A DNA stretch of 64,000 nt from AC-37 sp036389295. GTDB lineage: Bacteria; Actinomycetota; Thermoleophilia; Solirubrobacterales; Thermoleophilaceae. Shown here piece after piece: positions 15,852-24,851 of this stretch. Positions within the stretch are counted from its first letter, which is position 1, and every line of letters starts with the position of its first letter. Below the pieces are notes generated by a model. It was not told the DNA's origin. It saw only the letters and a program-made list of their open reading frames with translations, and searched no databases. Location of the stretch: the NCBI GenBank assembly GCA_036389295.1, contig DASVQB010000059.1, positions 36,588 to 100,587 on the forward strand, written 5' to 3'. Position numbers and translations under genes: made by a program.

Positions 15852-17111
15852 TCACCGCCCGCTCCCCACCGCGGCGTCGTAGAGCTCCTCCACGCGCGGC
15901 ACCCAGGTCTCGGGCTCGAACAGCTCCGCGCGCCGGGCCGCCGCGGCTCCGAGCCGCTCGCGCAGCTCGCGGTCCTCGATCAGGCGGCGCATCGCCGCGG
16001 CGAGCGCCTCCACGTCGCCGCCCGGCACGATCAGCCCGGTCTCGCCGTCGACGATCATCTCGCCGTGCCCGCCGGGCGCGGTGCCGATCACCGCACGCCC
16101 GCGGCTCATGGCCTCGTTCACGACGATCCCGAACGGCTCCGGGCCGACCGACGGGAAGACCCCGAACAGGGCCCGGTCCCAGGCCGCCATCACCGTGGCG
16201 TGCGGCAGCGCCTCGAGCACGGTCACGCCCGGCGGGAAGCCGGCGGGCGTGTCGATCTCACGGGTCCCGATCATCACGAGCGGCGGCGGGTCCGCGAGCC
16301 GCCCGTGCGCCTCGAGCAGCACCTCGACGCCCTTGACCCGCCGGAGCGCACCGACGAACAGGACGTAGCCCGCCGGCAGCCGGTCGAGGACGGCGAGGTC
16401 GGGCTCCGCCTCGCGCACGCGGTCGTGGAACGGGGGGATGACCGCGTCCGCCGGCGAGCCCTGCGCGAACCGGGCGCGGCCCGCGAGCAGGTCGCGCCAC
16501 GCCACGCTGCGCGTGTAGCCGGTGTTCGACTGCACCCCGCGCGCGTGGCGCGTGAGCAGCCTCCGCCCGCCGAGCACGCCCGCCGCCGCGACCGCGCCCT
16601 TCGCGCGGCCGTAGTGGCTCGCCGCGCAGCGCCGGCACTTGAGCGGCGCCGCGCCGGTGCACGCCTCGCGGTCCATGTGGAGGAGCGTCCTGAGGGCGCA
16701 GAAGTTGCCGTAGTCGTGCATCGAGAGGACGAGCGGGATCCCCGTGCCCGCCAGCGCCGCCGCGCACGAGTACGTGAGCCATCCGTAGCTGTGGACGAGG
16801 TCGGGCCGGAAGCGCCCGATCAACCGCCGGAAGCGGACGACTCCCTCGGGATCGGGGAACGGCGGTGGCACGTGGCGGTACGGGTCGGCGGAGATCCACG
16901 GGATGCGCGAGGTCAGGTCGCGCAGCCGGTGGATCGGGATCCCGTCGCGCGTCTCGCGGGCCGGCAGCCCCGGCTGCCACGCGGCGGCCACCGCGACGCT
17001 GTGGCCGCGCGCGGCCAGCTCGGTCGCCACCGACTTCACCGCCCGGTCGGCGCCGCCGATCATCGGCTCGAACGCGTCCGTCACGAGGAGGACGCGGTAC
17101 GGGCCGCTCAC
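15852..17111 (-). CDS. Family 4 glycosyltransferase (GT-B)
   Basis: A 419-residue GT-B enzyme. The N-terminal domain opens with YRVLLVTDAFEPMIGGADRAVKSVATELAARGH, the nucleotide-sugar site shows YVLFVGALRRVKGVEVLLEA, and the C-terminal motif PSVGPEPFGIVVNEAMSRGRAVI is the EPFG...E (E-x7-E) signature of GT4 enzymes. A Cys cluster (ACTGAAPLKCRRCAASHYGR, about residues 145-165) is the inserted CxxC-type module seen in several GT4 proteins of capsule loci. The GTG start overlaps the upstream membrane-protein stop as GTGA, which fixes the start. Likely adds a sugar to a lipid-linked oligosaccharide at the membrane. Donor unknown. Confidence 0.93.
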   Translation of the reverse strand: MSGPYRVLLVTDAFEPMIGGADRAVKSVATELAARGHSVAVAAAWQPGLPARETRDGIPIHRLRDLTSRIPWISADPYRHVPPPFPDPEGVVRFRRLIGRFRPDLVHSYGWLTYSCAAALAGTGIPLVLSMHDYGNFCALRTLLHMDREACTGAAPLKCRRCAASHYGRAKGAVAAAGVLGGRRLLTRHARGVQSNTGYTRSVAWRDLLAGRARFAQGSPADAVIPPFHDRVREAEPDLAVLDRLPAGYVLFVGALRRVKGVEVLLEAHGRLADPPPLVMIGTREIDTPAGFPPGVTVLEALPHATVMAAWDRALFGVFPSVGPEPFGIVVNEAMSRGRAVIGTAPGGHGEMIVDGETGLIVPGGDVEALAAAMRRLIEDRELRERLGAAAARRAELFEPETWVPRVEELYDAAVGSGR

Positions 17112-20098
17112 GGCGCCGCCCCGCGGCCGGGGGGTCGGGCTGGGCACTCGCCGCCGAGGGACATGCGCCGGGTGTCGTACACCACGAGATCGCCGCTGTC
17201 GAACGCGCGCCCGACCGGGCAGACCAGGTCGTACTTCACGAGCCCGCCGAGGCCCAGCGGGCGCCGGTGCCGGTACGCGCCGGGCTCCTCGCGCTCGAAG
17301 TAGAAGCCGACCTCCGGCAGGCCCGTCGCGAGCCGCTTGTCGACCACCAGGTAGCCGATCCTGTCCGCCGAGATCGCGAGCCGGACGTCGTCGTCGACCG
17401 TGGGGGCGGTGAGCAGCTCGGAGACCGGGCGGCCCAGGATCTCCCCGACCTGCGGGTCCTGGAGGCCGATCGAGCCCATCAGCAGCCCGTTCACGCGGTC
17501 GGCGAAGATCCGGTTCCGGGTGCCCAGCTCCTGGCGTGCCCAGCGGGCCGCGAGGCGCCCCTCCGGCTCGACCGACCGCTCGTCCGCGGACACCAGGTAG
17601 CCGCCCGGGAGCCGCGCCCAGCGCGCCGTGCCGATCACGACGCCGCCCACGAACGCGATCCCGGCGGCGGCCACCACGAGCGGAGTCGCGAACGCGGCCC
17701 GGCGGCGCTCGACCAGCGCCAGCGCGCCCAGGAGCGCCACGCCGACGAACACGAACTCGGAGGCCCGGTTCGAGATCTCGGTCCCCGCCTCGGTCAGGCG
17801 CAGCGGCAGCGTGAGCGGGTACGCCAGCGCGACCGTGACGAGCGCCGCGGCCAGCGGCTCGAACCGGCGCCAGACCGCGCGCGCGCCGAGCGCGATGCCT
17901 GCCAGCGCGAGCAGCACCGCGGCGAAGCCGGCCGCGCGCTCGAGGAGCGGCGTGTCGGCGGCCCCCGCGGCGCCGAAGATGCGCTTCGGGCCGGACTCGC
18001 CCAGGAGCAGGTCGGCCAGCGAGCTCCCGGCGTCGCCGATCACCGGACCGAGGTATCCGCCGAGGCTGCGCGCGACCAGCGTCGCCCAGAGCGTCATGCA
18101 CACCGCGCCGACCAGCGCGAGGACCCAGAGCTCGCGCCGGGCCCGCCCGCCGCCGCGGCGCGCCGTCCACGTCTCGATCCCCGCCCACACGACCAGGAAC
18201 GCGGTCAGCGCGATCGAGGTGAGCGGGTGCGACAGGCACAGCGCGACCACGATCGGGATCGCGAGCCGCGCGCTGCGCCCGCCCCGCGCGGCCATCGCCG
18301 CGACGACGAGCGCCAGCGGCAGCGCGAACGACTCGTACGCCCACTGCGAGTCGAAGAAGACGAAGTTCGGGTTGCAGGCGTACAGCACGGTCGCGAGCGC
18401 GGCCACGCGCGTCGAGGTCGCCGACTCGAAGATCAGGAAGAGGGCGGCCATGAGCGCCACGCGCAGCACGCCGATCACGATCAGGCCCGAGACGAACGTC
18501 GACAGCCCGGTGACCGACGCGACGGCCGACGTCACGAGCTCGAGCGCGGGGTAGAACGGGTGGACCTGGATGAGCGGGTTCGACTCGAACAGCGTGCCCG
18601 ACCGCTCGATGTCGACCGTCGTCCGGAGCGTCGAGAACTCGTCGTGGAACGTGAAGTGCAGCGGGCTGTGGAGGACCTTCACGAGGTAGAGCGCCAGGCC
18701 CAAGAGGACCACGCCGAGCACCGCCTCCGCGCGCGGCGGGGCGCTCCAGGCGTGAACCAGCGCCGGCACGAAGATCGCGAGCAGCCCGGCCCAGAGCAGC
18801 GCGTGGGCGCCGGCGTCTCCGTCCCGGGCGACGACGTCGGCGAACGCGACGACCATCAGTCCGGCCGCGATCGCGCAGGCGAGCAGCGCCGCTCGGGTCG
18901 GGTCGAGCCGGCGCCCGTCTCCGCGCGGCCGGCGCGCCGGGGGGCTCGGCAGGAACCGCGGCCGCGCGCCGCCGAGCGCGCGCCGGCGCGTCTCGAGGAG
19001 CAGGGCGGCCACCACCCAGGCGACCAGGGCGAGGACCCCGCAGCCGACCCTGAGCGCCGCCGTGGAGGCGCCGCTCGCGAGCAGGGCCTCGCCCGTCAGC
19101 GCGAGCGTCGCCACCAGGACGAGAAGCGCACGCACCCCGCGGACGAGCTCGACCGGGGCGTCGCGCTCGGGGCGGCCGGCGAGGTAGGCGGCGAGCACCG
19201 CGGGGAGGCCGAGCAGGGCGAGCAATGGGCTCGACTCGCCGTCGAGCGTCGGGGCCGCCACCCAGCCGGCGCTCAGGAGCAGCGCCGCCAGCAGCGCCGC
19301 CGCCGGGCCCCAGCGCACCGACCGGGCCGCGGCCGCGGTCACGTGGACGGTGGCCGCGCCCTCCGCCTCGTCGACCTCGACCTCCGCCTCGCTCGCGCCG
19401 GCGTCGACCTCGAGGCCGTGGCGCGCCGAGTCGCCCAAGTGGGGGAGCTGGAAGCGCAGCCGCAGCCCGTCCCACCCCAGCCGCCGGGACAGACGGCTCC
19501 CCTCGTCCTCGGCGGCGACCGGCGCCGGCCGCTCCTCGTACGCGTAGGTCAGCGTGCGCGGCCGGTCGCCCTCGACGATGGCGACGAGCAGGAGGCGCCG
19601 CTCGGCCAGGAGCGTCGCGGCGGCGCGGAACGGCTCGTGCATCCACGCTCGGCGGGCGCCGTCCGAGGCGCCCAGCGCCATCTCCCCGAGCGCCGCGTGC
19701 GCGTCCGCCGGCGAGCCCTCGACGACAGCTCGGACCAGGTCGGCGAGGAGGGGGTCGGCCTCGGCGCCGGCCGCGCGGGCGGTCGCGAGCAGGCCGTCCG
19801 CGGCGATCTCGGCGCTCCAGCCGTCGGGCAGGACGACCACCGGCTCGCCGTCCTCGTCGCGGACGTCGATCGCCGAGCTGGCGCGCTTGGGGCGCGTCGC
19901 GAGCGGGACGACGATCGGGTCCCCCCTCGGGACGGCCGCCCAGGCGATCCCGGGAAGCTCGAACTCGACCCTCACGCGGCGGCGAGCGGGGCGGGTGCCG
20001 CGCAGCTCGATCGACTCCTCGTGGCCGAGGACCCAGTTCCGGCGGTGCGCGAGCAGGGTCGACACCACCACGCCGGTGGCGAGCGACGGGGAGTTCAT
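17108..20098 (-). CDS. Large multi-pass membrane protein, putative GT-C-type enzyme or polymerase
   Basis: A 996-residue protein. Residues 1 to about 270 form a soluble domain without clear relatives. About 15-18 hydrophobic segments follow, then a soluble C-terminal domain of about 150 residues. The loop VLHSPLHFTFHDEFSTLRTT after a membrane helix resembles the acidic first periplasmic loop of GT-C glycosyltransferases, and HPFYPALELVTSA and YACNPNFVFFDSQWAYESFALPL are typical of actinobacterial integral-membrane sugar transferases. I infer a polyprenyl-phosphate-sugar-dependent transferase or polymerase. It is translationally coupled (GTGA) to the GT4 gene. Start ambiguous: ATG at 20098, with GGAGG about 12 bases upstream, is preferred, while another ATG at 20170 would add 24 residues. 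Confidence 0.78.
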   Translation of the reverse strand: MNSPSLATGVVVSTLLAHRRNWVLGHEESIELRGTRPARRRVRVEFELPGIAWAAVPRGDPIVVPLATRPKRASSAIDVRDEDGEPVVVLPDGWSAEIAADGLLATARAAGAEADPLLADLVRAVVEGSPADAHAALGEMALGASDGARRAWMHEPFRAAATLLAERRLLLVAIVEGDRPRTLTYAYEERPAPVAAEDEGSRLSRRLGWDGLRLRFQLPHLGDSARHGLEVDAGASEAEVEVDEAEGAATVHVTAAAARSVRWGPAAALLAALLLSAGWVAAPTLDGESSPLLALLGLPAVLAAYLAGRPERDAPVELVRGVRALLVLVATLALTGEALLASGASTAALRVGCGVLALVAWVVAALLLETRRRALGGARPRFLPSPPARRPRGDGRRLDPTRAALLACAIAAGLMVVAFADVVARDGDAGAHALLWAGLLAIFVPALVHAWSAPPRAEAVLGVVLLGLALYLVKVLHSPLHFTFHDEFSTLRTTVDIERSGTLFESNPLIQVHPFYPALELVTSAVASVTGLSTFVSGLIVIGVLRVALMAALFLIFESATSTRVAALATVLYACNPNFVFFDSQWAYESFALPLALVVAAMAARGGRSARLAIPIVVALCLSHPLTSIALTAFLVVWAGIETWTARRGGGRARRELWVLALVGAVCMTLWATLVARSLGGYLGPVIGDAGSSLADLLLGESGPKRIFGAAGAADTPLLERAAGFAAVLLALAGIALGARAVWRRFEPLAAALVTVALAYPLTLPLRLTEAGTEISNRASEFVFVGVALLGALALVERRRAAFATPLVVAAAGIAFVGGVVIGTARWARLPGGYLVSADERSVEPEGRLAARWARQELGTRNRIFADRVNGLLMGSIGLQDPQVGEILGRPVSELLTAPTVDDDVRLAISADRIGYLVVDKRLATGLPEVGFYFEREEPGAYRHRRPLGLGGLVKYDLVCPVGRAFDSGDLVVYDTRRMSLGGECPARPPGRGAAP

Positions 20099-20281
20099 CT
20101 TCGGGTCGACCCCTCCAGCATCCGTGCCCTCGAGCCGCGGCGCCCCCGGGCGACGGCAAACGCGCCGCATTCAGGGCGAATTCTCCATGATGGGCCGAGC
20201 GACCCCGATCCGGCGCAAGCCGGCTTGCAGGCCGCGCGGCGGACCTGCGCTCAGGTCGGGGCGACGCCCGCCCCGACCTCC
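20099..20281. other. Intergenic region between two minus-strand units
   Basis: 183 bases separating the FG-GAP gene end from the membrane-protein start. The half nearest 20280 holds a perfect 11-bp inverted repeat (listed as a terminator). The rest should hold the promoter of the membrane protein/GT4 unit, but I see no convincing -35/-10 pair. Confidence 0.5.
20253..20279 (-). terminator. Terminator-like hairpin after FG-GAP/ASPIC gene
   Basis: AGGTCGGGGCG (20253-20263) and CGCCCCGACCT (20269-20279) form a perfect 11-bp stem with a 5-base loop, three bases past the stop of the minus-strand gene. There is no U-run, as is common in high-GC actinobacteria, so function as a terminator is likely but unproven. 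Confidence 0.65.
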
Positions 20282-22525
20282 TCAGTGCGCCGGGCGAGGG
20301 GCGTTCGCCTCGTCGTACGCCCTCAGCGCGCTCCGCTTGAACCGGACCCGCTCCTCCCTGCCGATCAGGCGGGCCTTCTGCTCGGCCGCCAGCGCCCGCG
20401 TCACGCAGCGGACGTAGCGCCGGCGGTCGCGGACGCGCCGCTGGAACGCGCACGGGATCTCCGGGAAGACGACGGTCTCGCTGGCGTTCACGCCGTAGAG
20501 GCGGTTGCGCACCCCGTTCGGCCACACGACCTCGACGGTCGCGGCGTGGGAGGACCCAAGCCCGAAGCCGAGCGTGCGGTCGTGCTGGGAGAGGAAGCTC
20601 GACCCGCCGAGCACCGGCACCGAGGCGGGCCGCCCGCCGGCCGGCGTCACGCGGACCAGCGCGCCGATCCCGTCGCGGTTGACCCGGCCGGCCTTGATCG
20701 TGCCCCTGGCCCCGACCGTCCGGACCTTGACCCAGTTGTTCGAGTTGCCGCTGTTGACCTCCACGCTGAGCCGGCCCGGCTCCGCCGACCAGCCGGCGAA
20801 CGTCCACTGCTCCGGCGTGTTGTAGTCGCTCCTCGTCGCCGGCCAGAGCGGCCGCTTCGGGTCGCTGGGGACCATCCGCACGAAGTACGCCGCCGCGGCG
20901 TCGGAGGGGGCGCCCCACACGTCGTCGTACGCGCGGGCCGGCACGTAGTCCGGGATGCGCTCGGCCGACACCTCGACCAGGTCCTGGGCGCCGTTGCCGT
21001 CGAGGTCGGCCGTGGCGAGTCCCATGTGCTGGTTGCGGATCTTGTCGTCCGTCGGCGGATACGACGCCTGGTCCGTCTCGAACCGGCCCGCCTCGCCGCC
21101 GCACACGTTGCGGAGCAGCGTGCCGGGGTTCGACCGCTCGACCAGCGTGGGGATGTCGAGCCCGCCGACGTAGACGACGTCGGTGCAGCCGTCGTTGTCG
21201 TAGTCGATCGTGCTCGTCCCCCACCCGAAGGTCGAGGCCTTGACCCGGTCGCCCACGCCCCGGTCCGCGAACGTCTCGCCGGCGCCGTAGAACGGGCGCG
21301 AGGCGTACTCGCCGAGGTGGTACGGCCAGTTGTGGGTCGCGCCGACCATGTAGTCGCCCACGTTGGTCGCGAACAGGTCGAGCCGGCTGTCGAAGTCGAA
21401 GTCGGCCAGCGAGAACCCCATCCAGGAGCCGGTCACGTCCATGCGGGCCTGCCTGGTGGCGTCCGTGAACTTGCCGTTGCCGGAGTTCCGGAAGACGCGG
21501 ATGAAGCCGCGGTCGGCCAGCTTGAGCTCGGGGAACAGCTCCTGGTACTTCGAGGGACGCAGGAAGCACTGGTCCTCGCCGAGCAGGACGTCCTGGAGGC
21601 CGTCGCCGTTGTAGTCCACGATCGACGCCGCCCAGGTGATGGTCGGCAGCCCGTCGAGGTCGGGACGCGGGCCCTTGCTGTCGTGGAACCACTTCGTGCC
21701 CCAGATCCCCGACTCCCTGCTGACGTCCCTGAAGCGCAGCTTGCCGCGGTTCAGGTAGAGCCGGCTGTGGCGGATGCCCTCGCCGCTCTCCGAGAACGCC
21801 ATGCAGGCCATCGCGTTCTGGCGGTGCCAGCCCTCGGCGATGACCACGTCCACGAGGCCGTCGGCGTTCACGTCGCCGAACGAGGCCGAGGTGTGGTGTC
21901 CGCCGACGCCGAGCCCCGACCTGCCGGACACGTCCTCGAACCTGCCGCTGCAGCGGCTGCCGGCGCGCTTCTGGTGGAAGAGCTTGTTCACGTCGTTGTC
22001 GCCGGTGAGGAGGATCTCCTCGCAGCCGTCGTTGTCGACGTCGGCGTACGCGACCCCGTCCACGTTCAGCTTCCGCGTCGGTCCCTTGAGCCCGGCCTCG
22101 GACGAGACGTCGCTGAACGTTAGGTCGCCCGTCTCGCCGAGCAGGTTGCGGTACAGCGAGACGCCCGGCCCCGTCTCGCCGCGCTCGGCGGGACCGTTGG
22201 CGGCGAGGATGTCCGGGTGGCCGTCGTTGTCGTAGTCGAGGACCGCGACGCCGACTAGCCGCGGCATCGGCGGCGTCTCCATCGCGAGCTGCTGCATCGT
22301 GTAGGGGACCTTGCGATACGCGGCGTCCGCCTTCGCCTCGTCCGCGCCGGGCCCGCGGCGGTACGAGATGCCCGCGCCGTCGCCGGCCGCGACGTCCCGG
22401 AAGGTGACGCTGCCGGTCTGCGCGCCGGCGCTGGGGACGAGCCACAGCGCCGCGACCGCGGCGAGCGCAGGGAGCAGACGGCGGCCGACCGACGTGCGGC
22501 TTCGCGGTGTCGCGTGGCTGTTCAT
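20282..22525 (-). CDS. Secreted FG-GAP/VCBS beta-propeller protein with ASPIC/UnbV domain (CRTAC1-like)
   Basis: A 747-residue protein with a signal peptide (about 1-36, cleavage after SAGA). It has seven FG-GAP/VCBS-type blades, each with a D-x-D/N-x-D-G calcium loop, e.g. VAVLDYDNDGHPDIL, VAYADVDNDGCEEIL, ASFGDVNADGLVDVV, ASIVDYNGDGLQDVL, TSTIDYDNDGCTDVV and LATADLDGNGAQDLV. The C-terminus has the ASPIC/UnbV block LGFGLGSSHAATVEVVWPNGVRNRLYGV. This architecture is that of CRTAC1-like extracellular proteins, probably a calcium-stabilised binding scaffold. Two starts are possible. ATG 22525, with GGGAGACGAG before it, gives a normal signal peptide. ATG 22558 overlaps the haloperoxidase stop as ATGA. 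I chose 22525. Co-transcribed with the haloperoxidase. Confidence 0.88.
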   Translation of the reverse strand: MNSHATPRSRTSVGRRLLPALAAVAALWLVPSAGAQTGSVTFRDVAAGDGAGISYRRGPGADEAKADAAYRKVPYTMQQLAMETPPMPRLVGVAVLDYDNDGHPDILAANGPAERGETGPGVSLYRNLLGETGDLTFSDVSSEAGLKGPTRKLNVDGVAYADVDNDGCEEILLTGDNDVNKLFHQKRAGSRCSGRFEDVSGRSGLGVGGHHTSASFGDVNADGLVDVVIAEGWHRQNAMACMAFSESGEGIRHSRLYLNRGKLRFRDVSRESGIWGTKWFHDSKGPRPDLDGLPTITWAASIVDYNGDGLQDVLLGEDQCFLRPSKYQELFPELKLADRGFIRVFRNSGNGKFTDATRQARMDVTGSWMGFSLADFDFDSRLDLFATNVGDYMVGATHNWPYHLGEYASRPFYGAGETFADRGVGDRVKASTFGWGTSTIDYDNDGCTDVVYVGGLDIPTLVERSNPGTLLRNVCGGEAGRFETDQASYPPTDDKIRNQHMGLATADLDGNGAQDLVEVSAERIPDYVPARAYDDVWGAPSDAAAAYFVRMVPSDPKRPLWPATRSDYNTPEQWTFAGWSAEPGRLSVEVNSGNSNNWVKVRTVGARGTIKAGRVNRDGIGALVRVTPAGGRPASVPVLGGSSFLSQHDRTLGFGLGSSHAATVEVVWPNGVRNRLYGVNASETVVFPEIPCAFQRRVRDRRRYVRCVTRALAAEQKARLIGREERVRFKRSALRAYDEANAPRPAH

Positions 22526-22554
22526 CTCGTCTCCCTGTCCGCTGGTTGCCTCTG

Positions 22555-24087
22555 TCATCCCCCGCGCCACAGGCGCCGCGCCTTGGCGAAGGCCTGCGCG
22601 CCCGCGCGCCGTCCCGCCGCTCGGCCGTCGAGGTCGCCGTCCTCGAAGTGGATCCCGCCGTAGCGGCGCGACATCCCGGCCTCGTCCGCGGCCTCCGAGA
22701 ACGTCCTCCACCTGAGCGTGACGTCCTCGAGCGGCGTGACCCCGGGCTCCACGAGCGAGCTGCCCGCCCTGCGGGTCGCCGACGCGCCGAACCGGTCGCT
22801 GCCGGTGAAGCGGCGCAGCACCTCCGCGCCGGCCGCGCTGAAGCAGCTGTGTCCCGAGAGGTACTCGGGGAACGGCGGCGTCGGGAACCACGACGGCTGG
22901 TAGGGAAGCCAGTCGCCGCCGCTCGCGAGCTCGGTCCGAATGGCGGTGATCGGTCGCACCGAGTCGAACGCACGCTTGGAGTCCCAGGCCACGATCCCGG
23001 CGTCGAAGACGGCGTTCGTCAGCGCGAAGAAGAGCTTCACCGCCTCGTCGACGTCGTGGCGGTCGCGGTGCGAGACGTACTGCGCGAACAGGTTCCAGTG
23101 CCCTGGCGGAAGCTCGGAGTTCGGGCCGTCGGCCCAGTACTCGGCGATCGCCACCTGCCGGTCGGTGAGGCGCCGCTCGGCGCCGAAGACCTTCTCGCAC
23201 TGGGTCGTGTACCGCCTGGTGCCGAACTTCGCGGGTCCGCGCCGGGACCGGAACTGGTGGCTGCTTCTCAGGGCGAACGGCTTGACCCGGTACCAGTGCG
23301 GACCGACGAACGCGGGCGTGACCTGGACGCCGGCCCTGTTGAGGTACGTGAGCGGCTGCCAGCGGCTCGGGTCCCGCACGGCGGCGCGGTCGAACGGCTC
23401 GAGCAGGTTCATCGGGGCGTTGACCGGCGCGTAGCCGGTGTAGTCGCTGTACGGGACGCCCCTGACGCCGTTACGCGCCTGCCCGAGCTGGTTCGAGCCG
23501 TCGCGATGGCGAGCATCGAGCACCGCGAGGGCGGCCAGGTTGCCGATGCCGCTCGGCCCGCCGAGCTTGATCGACTGGTCCCCGGGGTCGTACCCGAGGC
23601 GGTTCATGAGCGGGTCGAACACGGTCGCCTTGCTCCCCGGCAGCAGGTCGACGGCCGCGCGGTACGCGGCGAAGCTGATCGCCTTGCTCTTGCTCTCGCG
23701 CGTGCGCTGCCGGCGCGGCCGTCGCAGCGCGCTTCCCAGCCGCGTTCCGACCGCGCGCGCGTCGTACGCCGCCCAGGCGTCGTACATGCAGGTGTGCACG
23801 ATCGCGAGCGCGCGGGCCACCATCGGCGGACCGAGCGTGGACCTGCGCACTCCCTCGAGGGCGGCTTCGTTCCAGGCCAGCACGACGTTGTCGACCGGCG
23901 CGCCGGCGGCGGCGGCGCCGCGAAGCCACGGGGGGGCGGCGAGGAGCGCGCCGGCGGCGCCCGCCGTCGCCAGGAGCCGTCGCCGCGAGATCGCGCCCTC
24001 CCAGGGGTCGGCGTGGAGCCAGACGCCGGAGGCCAGGGACCGCCCGTCCCGGTCGCCTCCTCGACTCCCCTCGTGTACGTCGAGCAT
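22555..24087 (-). CDS. Secreted vanadium-dependent haloperoxidase/PAP2-family protein (Tat)
   Basis: A 510-residue protein of the vanadium chloroperoxidase/acid phosphatase superfamily. A Tat signal is present: SRRRLLATAGAAGALLAAP at about residues 34-52. The helical domain follows, with the three vanadate/phosphate-binding patches near the C-terminus: KRAFDSVRPITA, FPEYLSGHSCFSAAGAEVL (the SGH block with catalytic His), and MSRRYGGIHFEDGDLDGR (R...H). These residues support an active oxidant-producing enzyme (hypohalous acid from H2O2 and halide) or a related phosphatase. Export by Tat implies folding with cofactor inside the cell. The ATG at 24087 leaves a long n-region, and a closer start is possible. 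It is coupled to the FG-GAP/ASPIC gene. Confidence 0.9.
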   Translation of the reverse strand: MLDVHEGSRGGDRDGRSLASGVWLHADPWEGAISRRRLLATAGAAGALLAAPPWLRGAAAAGAPVDNVVLAWNEAALEGVRRSTLGPPMVARALAIVHTCMYDAWAAYDARAVGTRLGSALRRPRRQRTRESKSKAISFAAYRAAVDLLPGSKATVFDPLMNRLGYDPGDQSIKLGGPSGIGNLAALAVLDARHRDGSNQLGQARNGVRGVPYSDYTGYAPVNAPMNLLEPFDRAAVRDPSRWQPLTYLNRAGVQVTPAFVGPHWYRVKPFALRSSHQFRSRRGPAKFGTRRYTTQCEKVFGAERRLTDRQVAIAEYWADGPNSELPPGHWNLFAQYVSHRDRHDVDEAVKLFFALTNAVFDAGIVAWDSKRAFDSVRPITAIRTELASGGDWLPYQPSWFPTPPFPEYLSGHSCFSAAGAEVLRRFTGSDRFGASATRRAGSSLVEPGVTPLEDVTLRWRTFSEAADEAGMSRRYGGIHFEDGDLDGRAAGRRAGAQAFAKARRLWRGG

Positions 24088-24192
24088 CCCCCGCCAGCCC
24101 TCTGAGCCTCGATCCGCCCGCGCAGATCGATCGGCCGCGCAAGCTACTCCGCGCCCCCCCAGGAGGTCAAAGGATCACCCCCGGTTGGAGGG

Positions 24193-24209
24193 GCCCCCGA
24201 ACGGGGGGC
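24193..24209. terminator. GC-rich hairpin after the secreted hypothetical gene
   Basis: GCCCCCG...CGGGGGGC forms a 5-6 bp G/C stem directly beyond the TAA stop of the minus-strand gene ending at 24211. On the plus strand it is followed by TTTA. It separates this gene from the haloperoxidase gene downstream. Confidence 0.5.
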
Positions 24210-24210
24210 T

Positions 24211-24837
24211 TTAGCGGTGCCTCGGGCTGGCGAGCATCGAGGTCGTGCGCAGCTGCTCGATCCGGGCCGGGACCCTCCTAAGCCCCGTGCTCGCGCAGCC
24301 GGTGCCGATCTCCTCGAGCGTCAGCGGTCCGGCGAGCGGCGCGAGCAGAGGGTCCTGCGCGCGCGGATCGCGGTCGGAGATCGCGCCCACGAGCGCGCGC
24401 GCGACGATCACGGCGGACCCTCCGGCGTCTCCGTCCGCCTCGAGCACGGCCACGCCGCCCGCGCGCCGGTAGGCCAGGTCGCCGAAGAAGCGGCGCCGCG
24501 CGATGACGATCTCCACGCGGCCGCTCTGCACGCCGCCGCCGCACGACTGAACCCCGCGCAGGTGACCTATCACCGCGATCGGCGCGTCCTCGACCCGCCT
24601 CCCGTCGAGCGTCCCCGTGCAGGTCCCTCCGTCGAAGACGGCGTCCATCGCCGTGACGGTCGGCACCGCCCTGAGCGGCTTCTCCGGCCAGCTGGTGGCG
24701 CCGTCGAGTCCGGCGCAGGCGCCGGCGAACGTGTTGGTCCCGCCCTCGGCCGCCGCCCCGGCCGGGGCGAGCGAAGCCAGGACGAGCACCGCCAACGCGG
24801 TGATGGCGCCCCCTACGCTCCGCGCACGTCCGGACAA
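24211..24837 (-). CDS. Secreted hypothetical protein
   Basis: A 208-residue protein from a TTG start, chosen because AAGGGGAGG lies exactly five bases before it and because it places a signal peptide at the N-terminus (GAITALAVLVLASLAPAGAAAEGG). The mature part has four or more Cys (FAGACAGLDG, FDGGTCTGTLDG, VQSCGGGVQSG, TGCASTGL), suggesting disulfides. A segment RVEIVIARRRFFGDLAYRRAGGVAVL looks like beta-sandwich strands. I do not recognise the family. The frame could extend 32 residues upstream to an ATG, but that would put a charged tail before the signal and ignore the strong ribosome-binding site. A divergent neighbour starts 113 bases away. Confidence 0.75.
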   Translation of the reverse strand: MSGRARSVGGAITALAVLVLASLAPAGAAAEGGTNTFAGACAGLDGATSWPEKPLRAVPTVTAMDAVFDGGTCTGTLDGRRVEDAPIAVIGHLRGVQSCGGGVQSGRVEIVIARRRFFGDLAYRRAGGVAVLEADGDAGGSAVIVARALVGAISDRDPRAQDPLLAPLAGPLTLEEIGTGCASTGLRRVPARIEQLRTTSMLASPRHR

Positions 24838-24842
24838 TTTCG

Positions 24843-24851
24843 CCTCCCCTT
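24843..24851 (-). promoter_or_regulatory. Shine-Dalgarno that fixes a TTG start
   Basis: AAGGGGAGG ends five bases before the TTG at 24837. No ATG or GTG lies at a similar distance, so it decides the start of the secreted hypothetical gene. Confidence 0.8.

Noticed and set aside
22555..22558. ATGA overlap as proof that the ASPIC protein starts at 22558
   Set aside because: A second ATG at 22525 has a stronger ribosome-binding site and a better signal peptide. The overlap is reported as a possibility only.
15852..22973. An uninterrupted minus-strand frame of more than 2300 codons, and similar long frames antisense to other genes (for example 34051-37041, 45467-48460 and 49085-53014)
   Set aside because: They encode Arg/Pro/Ala/Glu strings without motifs and lie antisense or out of frame to recognisable genes. 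In DNA of this GC content long open frames arise by chance. Only the ends that match known families were called.
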